64,000 nt of DNA from a bacterium (lineage in GTDB: Bacteria > Cyanobacteriota > Vampirovibrionia > Gastranaerophilales > Gastranaerophilaceae): the NCBI GenBank assembly GCA_017405375.1, contig JAFRAO010000027.1, positions 1 through 64,000 on the forward strand. The letters run 5' to 3'. The translations under genes and the position numbers were made by a program. Numbering within the stretch: position 1 is the stretch's first letter; every line of letters starts with the position of its first letter. The notes below the pieces were generated by a model that saw only the letters and a program-made list of their open reading frames with translations, was not told the DNA's origin and made no database searches. Of the stretch, positions 45,679 through 56,194 are shown piece after piece.

Positions 45679-47638
45679 TCATTATCCCTTCTGCAATAGC
45701 TTTAGCTGTTGCTTGTTTTCTTTTTTCTTTAACCAATTCTGTTCTTTCGGCTTCATTTGAAATAAATCCAATTTCAACTAAAATTGCAGGCATTGTAGTA
45801 TGATTTATAACATAAAATTTAGATTTAAACAAACCTCTATCTTTAGATGAAATATATTTTACCATAGAATTGTGTACATCTTTTGCTAAATCTATACTGT
45901 AATCGTGGTAATAGTGTGTTTCAATTCCTGTTGCAGTAGTACCTTCACTGGAGTTTACATGAATACTTACAAATAAATCAGGTGCGACAGATTCAGTAAA
46001 ATCAACACGTTCTTTTAATTCAACTGTTTTATCTTCATCTCTGGTCATATAGACCTTATATCCACTTGAACGTAATAGGGCGGCAACACGCTTAGAAACG
46101 TCAGTTGTAATATCTTTTTCATATATTCCTGCACGAGTAGCACCACAATCTACACCACCATGTCCGGGGTCTATCACAACCACTTTTTCATTTGGATTTC
46201 TATCTTTTGTTACAGGATTTTCATTTTGTACAGGTCTTGTTGATTCATAGTTTGAAGGCGGTATTGTTATTACAGGTTCTTGCGTTTTTTCAGGTGTTTG
46301 TGATTTGTTTGATATTTTCTTATTTGGAGATTGTATTGCAAGTTTTATTGTTCTTGAATCTGCTCCCGCATAAACTTTTATTTTATCGTTTGCATCTAAA
46401 GGCAAGGAATATCTTAATCCTATTTCAGGCATTAATTCTATTTTTGATAAATTCATTTCAGAATTTTTTATATTCGCTTTAAAATTATCTTCATTAAACT
46501 GCATAGCGTTAAAGAAATATATTGTTATGTTTTTCTCGGCCCTTTTTATAGAATATATAACAGGTTTATCAAAATAAAAATTAAGTCCATGATTTTGATT
46601 ATCAGTTTTTGTATATTTTGTATTTATCAAATTTGTTTTAGTATCAACTAATTTAGCATGATTTAATTTTTCTTTATTAGCAATAAGAACAGATTGATTA
46701 TCAAGTGAAAAAATAGGAAGAAATTTATTTGCATCTTCAGTTGTGATAACCATTCTTGATTTATTAGCTTCAAATTGTCCTATTCTTACCGTATCATTAT
46801 TATAATTTAATGTTTTATTTCTTATATTACTGCTTGTCATAGTATTTGGCATATCAAATACAAATCTTTCCGGAGAAGTATATTTTACAGGTTTTTCTAT
46901 TGAAAAATTCCCATATCCGTTGATTAAAATTCCATATTCATTATTACTTACATTATTCAAATAATATTTTGTTTTAAGATTAAATACTTTTTGCATCTGC
47001 TTTGAATTATTTTTTTGATATGAAGATTGCTTTGCATTTGCATTAGGATTTTCAAACGCTTGTTTTATTTGGTTTAAAACTTTCTCGGATTTTTCAATAT
47101 TATTTAAAGATTTATTATCACTACTTGGAAAAGTTTGTGATGTCATTGATATAAAAGAAAAATAATCCGTATTTTCGAATTTATCATCTCTGAACACAGT
47201 TTTCATATAATTTGTATCGGAACAAATTTGATTATTAAATGTAACAAAATAATTATCTTTTAATTTAAGTATTTTCATTTTTGACGAATTATAATTTTCG
47301 GCAAAATAAATCACAACCCTCACAATATTTGGATTGGTAGAATTTTGTGAAACCATAATTTGCCTTAAATCACCGCCTGAAGATATTTGAAAATTTTGTC
47401 TTTCAGTTGCAAGAACAGCATTTTTAATATCAAAATAAATCCTTTTTGGATTAGACAAAACAACAGGTTTAATTTTTTCGGTTTTTTCATTACTGTTACT
47501 TGACATAATATGCAGTAAATTTGCCGAAGTATCATAATTTATCGCAGTAATTTTTTCATCAGCAAAAACACTTTGGATAAATAATGACATTATTACTAAC
47601 ACTATGAAAAATATTCTTTTTAAAATATTATTCTTCAT
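45650..47638 (-). CDS. amiC: N-acetylmuramoyl-L-alanine amidase with AMIN domains
   Basis: 662 residues. A signal peptide (NNILKRIFFIVLVIMSLFIQSVFA) is followed by two or more AMIN-type beta domains (about 30-140 and 215-420), a Pro/Thr/Asn-rich linker, and the Amidase_3 catalytic domain (about 475-655): VVVIDPGHGGVDCGA, Glu in IYEKDIT, SIHVNSSEG and LVEIGFISNEAE. It cleaves peptidoglycan cross-bridges at division. TACAAT is 6 nt before the ATG. The gene ends in an A8 run and TAA overlapping the start of murI. Confidence 0.94.
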   Translation of the reverse strand: MKNNILKRIFFIVLVIMSLFIQSVFADEKITAINYDTSANLLHIMSSNSNEKTEKIKPVVLSNPKRIYFDIKNAVLATERQNFQISSGGDLRQIMVSQNSTNPNIVRVVIYFAENYNSSKMKILKLKDNYFVTFNNQICSDTNYMKTVFRDDKFENTDYFSFISMTSQTFPSSDNKSLNNIEKSEKVLNQIKQAFENPNANAKQSSYQKNNSKQMQKVFNLKTKYYLNNVSNNEYGILINGYGNFSIEKPVKYTSPERFVFDMPNTMTSSNIRNKTLNYNNDTVRIGQFEANKSRMVITTEDANKFLPIFSLDNQSVLIANKEKLNHAKLVDTKTNLINTKYTKTDNQNHGLNFYFDKPVIYSIKRAEKNITIYFFNAMQFNEDNFKANIKNSEMNLSKIELMPEIGLRYSLPLDANDKIKVYAGADSRTIKLAIQSPNKKISNKSQTPEKTQEPVITIPPSNYESTRPVQNENPVTKDRNPNEKVVVIDPGHGGVDCGATRAGIYEKDITTDVSKRVAALLRSSGYKVYMTRDEDKTVELKERVDFTESVAPDLFVSIHVNSSEGTTATGIETHYYHDYSIDLAKDVHNSMVKYISSKDRGLFKSKFYVINHTTMPAILVEIGFISNEAERTELVKEKRKQATAKAIAEGIMNYYEHQQKK

Positions 47639-47677
47639 TTTTATATTGTAACATCATTAAAGAAAAAAATAAAAAAT

Positions 47678-47706
47678 TTGACTTTTCTTAAAAAATAAGT
47701 TAGTAT
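47678..47706 (+). promoter_or_regulatory. Promoter TTGACT-17-TAGTAT
   Basis: -35 TTGACT (47678-47683), 17-nt spacer, -10 TAGTAT (47701-47706). It drives the RRWYD-repeat gene, whose GAGGG ribosome site and ATG follow. Confidence 0.65.
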
Positions 47707-47737
47707 TACACAAATAAAAGTTATACGAGGGTGATAA

Positions 47738-48070
47738 ATGGAACAAAAAAGAAGATGGTACGATTCACATGAAGAGGCAGTTAAGGCGTTTGAAATTTTA
47801 AAATCAATGGATTCGGAATCCAGAAAACGTATTTCAAAAGACTTGGTTGAAATTATTGCACAAATAAAGGAATTAAGGAAAGAAGAAAGCGATACAGTAT
47901 TAAGCCTCGGTATAGAAAGAGTTTTGGGGTTATATCAACAAAGTGCGAATTCAAGACGCTGGTATGACAATAACAGCGACTTAAGATATGCTTTAAAAAC
48001 TTTATCAACACTGCCTGAAGAAGATTTTCTTAACATCATGGAAGGTTTAGCAGATTCTATAAACAGTTAA
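47738..48070 (+). CDS. Small protein with two RRWYD modules
   Basis: 110 residues, with GAGGGTG before the ATG. It contains an internal duplication: RRWYDSHEEAVKAFEILKSMDSESRKRI (from residue 5) and RRWYDNNSDLRYALKTLSTLPEEDFLNI (from residue 73), each a helical module beginning with the same pentapeptide. No signal peptide and no known family. Probably a cytosolic adaptor or regulator; a small gene of the same strand follows. Confidence 0.8.
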   Translation: MEQKRRWYDSHEEAVKAFEILKSMDSESRKRISKDLVEIIAQIKELRKEESDTVLSLGIERVLGLYQQSANSRRWYDNNSDLRYALKTLSTLPEEDFLNIMEGLADSINS

Positions 48071-48163
48071 ATTTTGAAAAGAAATTTATAAATATTTCAG
48101 TCGATTTTTCTCAATATATTTTCTTATTTGTCGATTTTATAGACATAAAAGGAGATTTTGAGT

Positions 48164-48337
48164 ATGGCTAGAATTATTGAAAATGAAACTTCAAAAAGAA
48201 GATTAATAAAAATGAATTCGGACGATATTATAAATATTGTTCGAGAATATCAGAGGTATGTAAAAAACAGACATAGTTATGAAGAGATTCGCAATCAATT
48301 ACAAGATTGTGTGATTTTTATACCTGAAGAAATCTGA
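48164..48337 (+). CDS. Small hypothetical protein (57 aa)
   Basis: ATG-to-TGA frame of 57 codons (MARIIENETSKRRLIKMN...VIFIPEEI) with a strong AAAAGGAG site. The N-terminus is charged and helical; the ending VIFIPEEI is beta-like. No family is recognised. It lies between the RRWYD gene and the 437-residue gene on the same strand. Confidence 0.75.
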   Translation: MARIIENETSKRRLIKMNSDDIINIVREYQRYVKNRHSYEEIRNQLQDCVIFIPEEI

Positions 48338-48438
48338 ATATCAACCATTTAACCCAATTTTGTCATAAATATATTGATATTTAAAAAAATAACATTATAA
48401 TAACAATTAGAGAGAATTTATATACAGGAGAATTGCCT

Positions 48439-49749
48439 ATGGGAATGGCGGCATCACAAGCTAGATATTTAGGTTTAACCGCAAGAAAAACAAACGTTGA
48501 ATATGAAGGTCAGCAAATAAACCAAGCAAGAACTGCACTTGCAAATCAATCTGCGAATTTATGGAACCAAATGTTAAATATGAAAGTTCCGACAGCACCT
48601 AACAAGACTGATTATGTGAACGAACAGTACTCATTTAGCGATGGATATAATGAATACGAAATTGATGCATTACAAAGTACAAATGCTGAAATAAACGGTG
48701 AAAAATATAATTATGTAGTAACATACCACTACACTCAAGATGCATACAAAGCTATTCAAGAAAAAAATACAAACCCTCAAGTGCAAAAGATTCCGACAAT
48801 ATCTTCTACAACAGGCAAAGAAAATGTAAAAGTTGAAGATGATGCAGGAAATTATAAAGTAACATCAACAACCGGTGCAAAAATATACAAACCTTGTACG
48901 GCAGAAGACGTAGAAATCCTAAAAGCATTGGCACGTGAAGGTAAAATTAAAGTTGATGATATTACACAAATACAGAATGAATTTTATCAAACTGAAGGTA
49001 GCAATAGCAAAGTAAAAATATATTGCAGAAAAGAGGACTTAGAAGAAATAAAAAACAAAGCACTGCAAATGGGCGATTTGAGCTATGCTGAAGCAATTGC
49101 GGATGATTATAAATATAAACTCGGAAACAAAGAAGCAGAAAGATATGATAAAAACGATTCCACCCAAAAAACAGCTTTGGATCAAATCAGACATGATTAT
49201 CCTGAATTGGTAAATGTACCGGATAGTCAAATTTGGAAATATGAATTTAACGGAAAAACATATTATGTATCTGAGAATGAGTTAAATGAATGTGTAAATT
49301 CAGGAACATCAAATTACTTGAATAATATGTATCAAATTTCTTCAAACATAGATTATCAAAAAGGTTTAAATCAATATTATGCAACGAATTTGCAACAAAA
49401 CGTTACTGAAACAAAATATGCAAGATTAGATGATGCTTCAGGCACAGGAAGATTCCAAAATATTAAATTACAAGATTCAAGCGCTGTATTTGCGTTAAAT
49501 TCCGAAGAAAAATCTAATGAACTTGCTTATGAAAATTCAATGCAGCAATATGAATATGACGTTTTACAATACGAAAAAACTATTGCAGATATAAATGCAA
49601 AAACTTCCAAAATTCAGGTACAAGACAGAACTCTTGAATTACGCTTAAGACAATTGGATACGGAACAAAAAGCTCTTGCAACAGAAATGGATGCTGTAAA
49701 ACAAGTAATTCAAAAAAATATAGAATCAACATTCAAAACATTCCAATAA
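48439..49749 (+). CDS. Unknown lineage-type protein with C-terminal coiled coil
   Basis: 436 residues from ATG 48439 (AGGAG 8 nt upstream; a TTG opens 6 nt earlier). The N-terminus is distinctive: MAASQARYLGLTARKTNVEYEGQQINQARTAL, then NQSANLWNQMLNMKVP. The middle is beta-rich and of unknown fold. The last 80 residues form a strong coiled coil (DVLQYEKTIADINAKTSKIQVQDRTLELRLRQLDTEQKALATEMDAVKQ). The N-terminal helix and coiled-coil ends recall flagellar or type III rod and needle-like proteins (inference). A terminator follows. Confidence 0.75.
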   Translation: MGMAASQARYLGLTARKTNVEYEGQQINQARTALANQSANLWNQMLNMKVPTAPNKTDYVNEQYSFSDGYNEYEIDALQSTNAEINGEKYNYVVTYHYTQDAYKAIQEKNTNPQVQKIPTISSTTGKENVKVEDDAGNYKVTSTTGAKIYKPCTAEDVEILKALAREGKIKVDDITQIQNEFYQTEGSNSKVKIYCRKEDLEEIKNKALQMGDLSYAEAIADDYKYKLGNKEAERYDKNDSTQKTALDQIRHDYPELVNVPDSQIWKYEFNGKTYYVSENELNECVNSGTSNYLNNMYQISSNIDYQKGLNQYYATNLQQNVTETKYARLDDASGTGRFQNIKLQDSSAVFALNSEEKSNELAYENSMQQYEYDVLQYEKTIADINAKTSKIQVQDRTLELRLRQLDTEQKALATEMDAVKQVIQKNIESTFKTFQ

Positions 49750-49756
49750 TAAAAAT

Positions 49757-49785
49757 GAAAGCCACAAAAATGGCTTTTATTTTTT
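49757..49785 (+). terminator. Rho-independent terminator
   Basis: AAAGCCA-CAAAAA-TGGCTTT followed by TATTTTTT, 8 nt after the stop of the coiled-coil protein gene. Confidence 0.85.
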
Positions 49786-49862
49786 ATATTATTTGTTAAA
49801 CTTATACGTCAACTGTATAGCTTTTTAAATTATATTATAATATAATTTAATTAAGGCTAGAT

Positions 49863-50309
49863 ATGTATAAAAATCATAAAAATAACAGAATCGCTGATTT
49901 GAATTCGGCAAGAGAAAAATTTAGAAAGAAAAATAATAAAAATAATTCTAAAAACAATTTTTATTATTCTTTTTTGACGATTATCTTATTTTTATGCCTT
50001 ATTCAGCTTAGTTTTAGTGCTCTTTTAAACATAACAAAAATAATTTCTTACCACAATAAAATCATACAAATTACAAAAATAAGAAATGATGCGGAAAAGA
50101 AAAATAACAAATTAAAACAGGAAATAAAAGATTTTTCAACAACAACAAGTTTAGAAGCTATAGCAAGAAACAATTTAAAAATGGCAGGAGAAGACGAAGT
50201 TCTTATATTAATAAACGATAAAGATACAAACAACATCGTTGAAAAAGAAAAAAATGATAAAATAAGAATAAAGAATATAAAAGGAATATTTAACAATGGC
50301 AGACAATAA
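49863..50309 (+). CDS. DivIC/FtsB-family septum-formation protein
   Basis: 148 residues. A basic Asn-rich cytosolic tail, one membrane helix (SFLTIILFLCLIQLSFSALL, about 36-58), a coiled coil (KIRNDAEKKNNKLKQEIKDF) and the family's closing motif LEAIARNNLKMAGEDEVLIL, followed by a charged tail. It would act in the FtsQLB-type divisome complex. AAGG lies before the ATG. It overlaps the TPR gene by 14 nt. Confidence 0.8.
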   Translation: MYKNHKNNRIADLNSAREKFRKKNNKNNSKNNFYYSFLTIILFLCLIQLSFSALLNITKIISYHNKIIQITKIRNDAEKKNNKLKQEIKDFSTTTSLEAIARNNLKMAGEDEVLILINDKDTNNIVEKEKNDKIRIKNIKGIFNNGRQ

Positions 50310-51882
50310 CCAAGTTTTAGAATTTATAAAAGAATCATTCAAATTAAAAGAACAAGGTTTTTATAAACCTGCTATAGAAATGCTGTATAAAGCTCTGACC
50401 ATTGAAAATAATAATATCGAGATTTTATCGGAATTGGCAGAATTGTATTATTTGTTAGGAAATTATGAACGAGCAATAAATTATATTGAAAAAGTCCTTG
50501 AGGTTAATTCATTGCACTTAGATTGTTTGAATTTAAAACAAAAGATATATCTTTCTCAAGAAAATTATATTGAAGCATATCGTATAATGCTAAATATCTT
50601 CAGTATTAATCCAACACAAGAAAATTTTGCAAAAAAAATAGAAATTTTAAATAAAATGAAAGATATTGAAACTATACATTCTCTTGAATTTTTTGATATT
50701 GAATTTAACGAAGAAATATATTATCAATTTGCATTAGCATATTATATGCAATCTGATTATGAAAAAACTATTTATTACTTAAACAAAGCACGTGAAAATA
50801 AAAAATTGAATTTAAAATGTGAAATATTGTTAGCTAAAACATATTATTTATGCAACAAAATTGAAGAGGCTAAAGAAATTTTTGAAAAATACAAAAATGA
50901 AACAGATAACGATGAAATAATGTATTATATGGGGTTAATTTGTTTAGACAATAACAAAACAGATGAGGCGATAGAATATTTATTAACAGCGAACAAAATT
51001 AATCCTCAAAATCCACAGTACTGTTTCAATCTTTCAAATGCATATTTTATAAACGGCTGGATTGAAGAAAGTTTAAAATATTTAAACATCGCGATTTGTC
51101 TATCTCCTTCAAATATTGAATATAAATATTTTAAAGCTGATATATATTATTCGATTTCTGAATATGAAAAATCTTTAGCTGAATTAAATGAAATATTAAA
51201 AATTGATGAAAAACATATTAATGCAAGAGTTTTATATGCATTAAATCATTATAAATTAGGTGATTCCGTAAAAGCAAAAGTTGAATTAAGTAATATTTAC
51301 AAAGAATATCCTGATAATATTATTGTGATGAAATCATTAGCAACTGTTTGTATGGATTTGTCGCAAAATGATTATGCCTTAGAAATTATGGAGAAAGTAA
51401 TAGCGAAAGAACCGTCTTTATATAACAAAAGTGATTACGCAAATTTGCTGTTGGAATTGAATTTTTATGATAAAGCACAAGAAGTTATAGATGATATTTT
51501 GAACACGAATTCCAATTACATAGAAGGATATATACTTCAAGCGAAGAAGCATATTATGACAAAAGATTATGATGATGCGTTTGATTTTGCACAGCAAATA
51601 ATTTCACTTGATGCAAACAATTCAAAAGGTTATTTTTACAATGCACTTGCTTTATTTGAACAAGGAGATACAAATTTTGCAATAGAATCACTAAAAAAGG
51701 CTATTTCATTAGATGTAAATAATTCCTCATACTACGTTCAAATGTGTGAATTTTATAAAAAATTAGGAAGAAATGAAGATGCTTTGGCATATATAAGTGA
51801 AGCTGCATCAATAGATAATAATGCCAAAAACAGAGAAATATACTCTCAAATTGCAAATCTTGTAAGAAAATCTAAAAATTAA
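50296..51882 (+). CDS. Tetratricopeptide-repeat protein
   Basis: 528 residues built almost entirely of TPR units (e.g. FYKPAIEMLYKALTIENNNIEILSELAELYYLLGNYERAINYIEKVLEVN; DEAIEYLLTANKINPQNPQYCFNLSNAYF), about 13-14 repeats, without signal peptide or other domain. It is a scaffold protein; its start overlaps the DivIC-like gene, which suggests a partnership in division. Confidence 0.88.
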   Translation: MADNNQVLEFIKESFKLKEQGFYKPAIEMLYKALTIENNNIEILSELAELYYLLGNYERAINYIEKVLEVNSLHLDCLNLKQKIYLSQENYIEAYRIMLNIFSINPTQENFAKKIEILNKMKDIETIHSLEFFDIEFNEEIYYQFALAYYMQSDYEKTIYYLNKARENKKLNLKCEILLAKTYYLCNKIEEAKEIFEKYKNETDNDEIMYYMGLICLDNNKTDEAIEYLLTANKINPQNPQYCFNLSNAYFINGWIEESLKYLNIAICLSPSNIEYKYFKADIYYSISEYEKSLAELNEILKIDEKHINARVLYALNHYKLGDSVKAKVELSNIYKEYPDNIIVMKSLATVCMDLSQNDYALEIMEKVIAKEPSLYNKSDYANLLLELNFYDKAQEVIDDILNTNSNYIEGYILQAKKHIMTKDYDDAFDFAQQIISLDANNSKGYFYNALALFEQGDTNFAIESLKKAISLDVNNSSYYVQMCEFYKKLGRNEDALAYISEAASIDNNAKNREIYSQIANLVRKSKN

Positions 51883-51888
51883 AAATAG

Positions 51889-51921
51889 CAAATAAAGTTT
51901 ACAAATTGTAAACTTTATTTG
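51889..51921 (+). terminator. Hairpin after the TPR gene
   Basis: Near-perfect palindrome CAAATAAAGTTTACA / TGTAAACTTTATTTG, 7 nt after the stop. The T run is short, so termination is likely but not certain. Confidence 0.6.
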
Positions 51922-52005
51922 TTGCTACTAGCAAATTTTATTATTTAGCAACTTTAGTACACATGCAATTATTTTGTCTTGAAATTTAAAAAGAAAGGTC
52001 TAATT

Positions 52006-53553
52006 ATGATTAGTGTTAATGGGGTACTACCAAAAAAGGTTCCACAACAAAGTTTTACAAGTAATCCAAATACAACTTCAAATTCACATGTAAATTTTAC
52101 TCAAAGTACTGATACATTTGAATCAAGTGAAAAGAAAGAAGAAAACAGCAGCAAAGGCTGGAAAATAGCAACAATAGGTGCAATCGCTATCGGAACAGTT
52201 GCTGCAGGAGCTTTTGCAGCTAAAAAAGGGTGGCTTGGAGAAAAAGCAAAAAATAAAACGGAAGAATTACTTAATAAAGTAAAATCTTGGTTTAAAAAAG
52301 CAGACGATGCACCAAAGGATAAAGAATTACCAAAAGAAACAAAAGCTACGACGGTAGAAAACAGCTCTGAATTAAATGGTGGTTCAAAAACTTCAGCCGG
52401 CTCTGAACTAAAAACTGAAACAGGTGCTGCCGTAGAAAAAATAGAAGCCGAAGCAGAAAAATTACCTGAAACAATTAAAAAATTTATTGATGCCGAAGGG
52501 AAAGAAATACAAGGAGTAACTCACAAGGGCAGACAACTGGTAAATGCTGACGGGTCATTATTTTCAGGAAAACTTGAAGTAACAGCAGATAATTCAGGTA
52601 AAACAATTATCTCTGAATATAAAGACGGCTTTGTACAAAAAGTATTCGAAGATGGTGTATTGAGTAAAGAACTTAGCAGTTATAAGCAATTAGGCAGAGA
52701 TAAAGCTGAATTAATGACTATTTTTGACAAAGAAGGTCATATTGAAAGCAAAAAAATAAAAACCTTCTTTGAATCAGGCAAAACTTCCGGGGAATTAACA
52801 TTGGATAAAGCTCTTGCAGAAAGTACAGAAGAACTTACTAATGCTAAATTGTTTGAACATAATTTTGAATACAAAAGATATGCAGAAAAAGGTGATTTAC
52901 TTGAAACCATGTCTGTAAAAGACGGCGAAATAAGTTACAAAATGTTCAATAGCGGTTCACAAGATGTTATTCGAGAAATCAGCGGAAAAAATCCTTCCGT
53001 AACCTTGATTGACAGAACTAATGGGCAAGTAAAAACTGTATGCGGAGAAATACAAAATCCGGATATTATTGCAAACTTAAGTAATAAAAGAGATATTTAC
53101 CGCGGCATAGAAGGAAACTTTAGCAGAATAAAAAGCGTAGAATATATCGATAAAAACAATAACAAAATAGAATATTTAAAAATTGAAAAAGGAGAAAAAG
53201 ATATTAATATTGATTACACAAGCCCTAGTGGGGGTGATGTGAGTATGTGCTATATTCCTGCAAAAGACGGACAGCCTGAACGCTTATATATAAAGAATAC
53301 TTACCCGGAAAGAATGCGTCCTGAATATATAGAATTAAGCGAAAATGGTATAAATAACGGTGTTACAATATCAAGAATTACAAATGAAGAAAGTTTAGAT
53401 TTATGCAATAGAGCAAATGAAGCTCTTTCGTATATCCAAAAAAATCAAATGTTAGAAGCAAATGAAGTAAAAAGTATTGGTGAACCTAACAAAATTTATG
53501 AATTTATTAATAGTATGTTAGAAAAATTATATATTGACAAATTAAAACAATAA
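52006..53553 (+). CDS. Membrane-anchored protein with MORN/YwqK-like repeats
   Basis: 515 residues from ATG 52006 (AAAGG upstream; a frame also opens 27 nt earlier). A polar N-terminus (VPQQSFTSNPNTTSNS) precedes one hydrophobic helix (KIATIGAIAIGTVAAGAFAA), a Lys/Glu-rich linker, and a C-terminal region with MORN-type strands (DGSLFSGKLEVT, KTIISEYKDGFVQKVFEDGVLSKELSSY, FESGKTSGELTL). No enzyme motif is seen. Possibly a surface or envelope-tethered protein specific to this lineage. Confidence 0.72.
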   Translation: MISVNGVLPKKVPQQSFTSNPNTTSNSHVNFTQSTDTFESSEKKEENSSKGWKIATIGAIAIGTVAAGAFAAKKGWLGEKAKNKTEELLNKVKSWFKKADDAPKDKELPKETKATTVENSSELNGGSKTSAGSELKTETGAAVEKIEAEAEKLPETIKKFIDAEGKEIQGVTHKGRQLVNADGSLFSGKLEVTADNSGKTIISEYKDGFVQKVFEDGVLSKELSSYKQLGRDKAELMTIFDKEGHIESKKIKTFFESGKTSGELTLDKALAESTEELTNAKLFEHNFEYKRYAEKGDLLETMSVKDGEISYKMFNSGSQDVIREISGKNPSVTLIDRTNGQVKTVCGEIQNPDIIANLSNKRDIYRGIEGNFSRIKSVEYIDKNNNKIEYLKIEKGEKDINIDYTSPSGGDVSMCYIPAKDGQPERLYIKNTYPERMRPEYIELSENGINNGVTISRITNEESLDLCNRANEALSYIQKNQMLEANEVKSIGEPNKIYEFINSMLEKLYIDKLKQ

Positions 53554-53587
53554 AAATTCAGGATATGTAATATATCCTGAATTTTTT
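53553..53587. terminator. Bidirectional rho-independent terminator
   Basis: AAATTCAGGATAT-GTAAT-ATATCCTGAATTT with T runs on both strands. It separates the converging MORN-type gene and pheS. Confidence 0.9.
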
Positions 53588-53613
53588 ATTAGAACTAAAA
53601 TTATATTTTGTTT

Positions 53614-54648
<1,035 letters not shown>

Positions 54649-54665
54649 TTTTTATTTCCTCAATA

Positions 54666-55292
54666 TTATAAAATAGGATTATTTTCTCTTTCATGTTTTA
54701 TTGTGGTTAAATCGCCATGACCGGGATATATAACAACATTATCCGCTAATTTATTAATAATATTTTTAACGCTTGATTTTAGTTGTTCAAAATTACCACC
54801 CGGTAAATCCGTACGTCCAACACTTTCTAAAAATATTGTATCACCTGAAAATAATTTATCATCAATAAAATAACAAACTCCGCCTTTGGTATGTCCGAAA
54901 GAATTAATTATTTCAATTTTATTATTACCAATAAACAATTCTTCATTAGAGTCTATATACTTTGTTACAGGTGGAATTTCTATTTTCCCTAATCCGCCTA
55001 AAAATCTATCAACAAAAGCATCTGTTTCATTTATCAATTCTTTATCTCCGATAGGCGCGTATATTGGTATTTCAGGATTTTTTTCATGAAATTTTGCTAA
55101 ACCCAAAGTATGATCAAAATGTCCATGCGTAATTAGTACAAATTTTAAATTCGCATTATGTTTATTTAAAGATTTTTCAATTTCATCTGTATATTGAGTG
55201 CAATCAAAAAGTACAGCTTCTTTTGATATTTCATCGACCAAAAGATAGTTATTATTTTCCAGCATTCCAAAAACAAATGTATCTACAATCAT
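54666..55292 (-). CDS. Glyoxalase II-like metallo-beta-lactamase-fold hydrolase
   Basis: 208 residues. The metal motif THGHFDHTLGL comes first, then FGHTKGGVCYF, LFSGDTIFLESVGRTDLPGGN and VIYPGHGDLTTI, the arrangement of small GloB-type hydrolases. It probably cleaves a thioester or similar. It starts 1 nt after kdsA and precedes pheS by 17 nt, so the three may be cotranscribed. Confidence 0.9.
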   Translation of the reverse strand: MIVDTFVFGMLENNNYLLVDEISKEAVLFDCTQYTDEIEKSLNKHNANLKFVLITHGHFDHTLGLAKFHEKNPEIPIYAPIGDKELINETDAFVDRFLGGLGKIEIPPVTKYIDSNEELFIGNNKIEIINSFGHTKGGVCYFIDDKLFSGDTIFLESVGRTDLPGGNFEQLKSSVKNIINKLADNVVIYPGHGDLTTIKHERENNPIL

Positions 55293-55293
55293 T

Positions 55294-56118
55294 TTAACTT
55301 CTCACTATGTCAAAAATATTTTTACATATTTTAAATAAATTTTGAGCATCATTCAATAATAACATATTATCGCCATCACATAATGCTTTTTCAGGGTCAG
55401 GGTGAATTTCAAAAAATAAAGCATTTACGCCTGCTGCAACAGCAGATTTTGCAAGAACAGGAACCCATCGTCTGTCGCCGCCTGTTGCGCAACCGTTTAC
55501 ACCCGGCATTTGCACGCTATGCGTAGCATCAAAAACAACGGGATAACCTATCATTTGCATAATCGGGATTGAACGCATATCCGTAACTAAATTGTTATAA
55601 CCGAAAGTAACTCCACGTTCTGTGAATAAAATATTATCATTTCCATTTTCCGAAACTTTTTTACCCAAGGCTTCCATTTGTTGCGGTGCTAAAAACTGAC
55701 CTTTTTTGATATTCACAATTCTTCCCGTTTTGGCTGCTGATACAAGCATATCAGTTTGTCTGCACAAAAAAGCAGGAATTTGTATTACATCTGCAACTTC
55801 TGCAACTTTTTCCATATCTTGCGGTAAATGAACATCTGTTACTATTGGCAAATCAAATTCTGATTTTATTTTTGAAAGAAATTCAAGCCCCTTATCGATT
55901 CCCAAACCTCTATAAGCATTCAGGGTTGAACGATTCGCTTTATCATAAGATGCTTTAAAAACATAATTTATACCCAAATCTTGCGTAACTTTTTTTAATT
56001 TTTCCGCAACCTGAGCCATGCAATCATAACTTTCTATTGCACAAGGTCCGGCAAAAACAGTTAATTTATCGCCGCCAATTTCAAAATCTCTTAATTTTAT
56101 TTTTTTAACTTCTATCAT
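55294..56118 (-). CDS. kdsA: 3-deoxy-8-phosphooctulonate (KDO-8-P) synthase
   Basis: 274 residues from ATG 56118, which fits the family N-terminus. Motifs FAGPCAIES, FKASYDKANRSTLNAYRGLG, VTDVHLPQDMEKVAEVADVIQIPAFLCRQTD, NIKKGQFLAPQQM, FDATHSVQMPGVNG and FFEIHPDPEKALCDGDN are all present. It makes KDO-8-phosphate from PEP and arabinose-5-phosphate for LPS, supporting an outer membrane. TAAAAT lies 7 nt before the ATG. Confidence 0.95.
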   Translation of the reverse strand: MIEVKKIKLRDFEIGGDKLTVFAGPCAIESYDCMAQVAEKLKKVTQDLGINYVFKASYDKANRSTLNAYRGLGIDKGLEFLSKIKSEFDLPIVTDVHLPQDMEKVAEVADVIQIPAFLCRQTDMLVSAAKTGRIVNIKKGQFLAPQQMEALGKKVSENGNDNILFTERGVTFGYNNLVTDMRSIPIMQMIGYPVVFDATHSVQMPGVNGCATGGDRRWVPVLAKSAVAAGVNALFFEIHPDPEKALCDGDNMLLLNDAQNLFKICKNIFDIVRS

Positions 56119-56194
56119 TATTTTAATTTTATTTGAAAAATAACATGAATACAAGAAAAATTATTATTTTTAAAATTCCACATAAGAATCTGAT

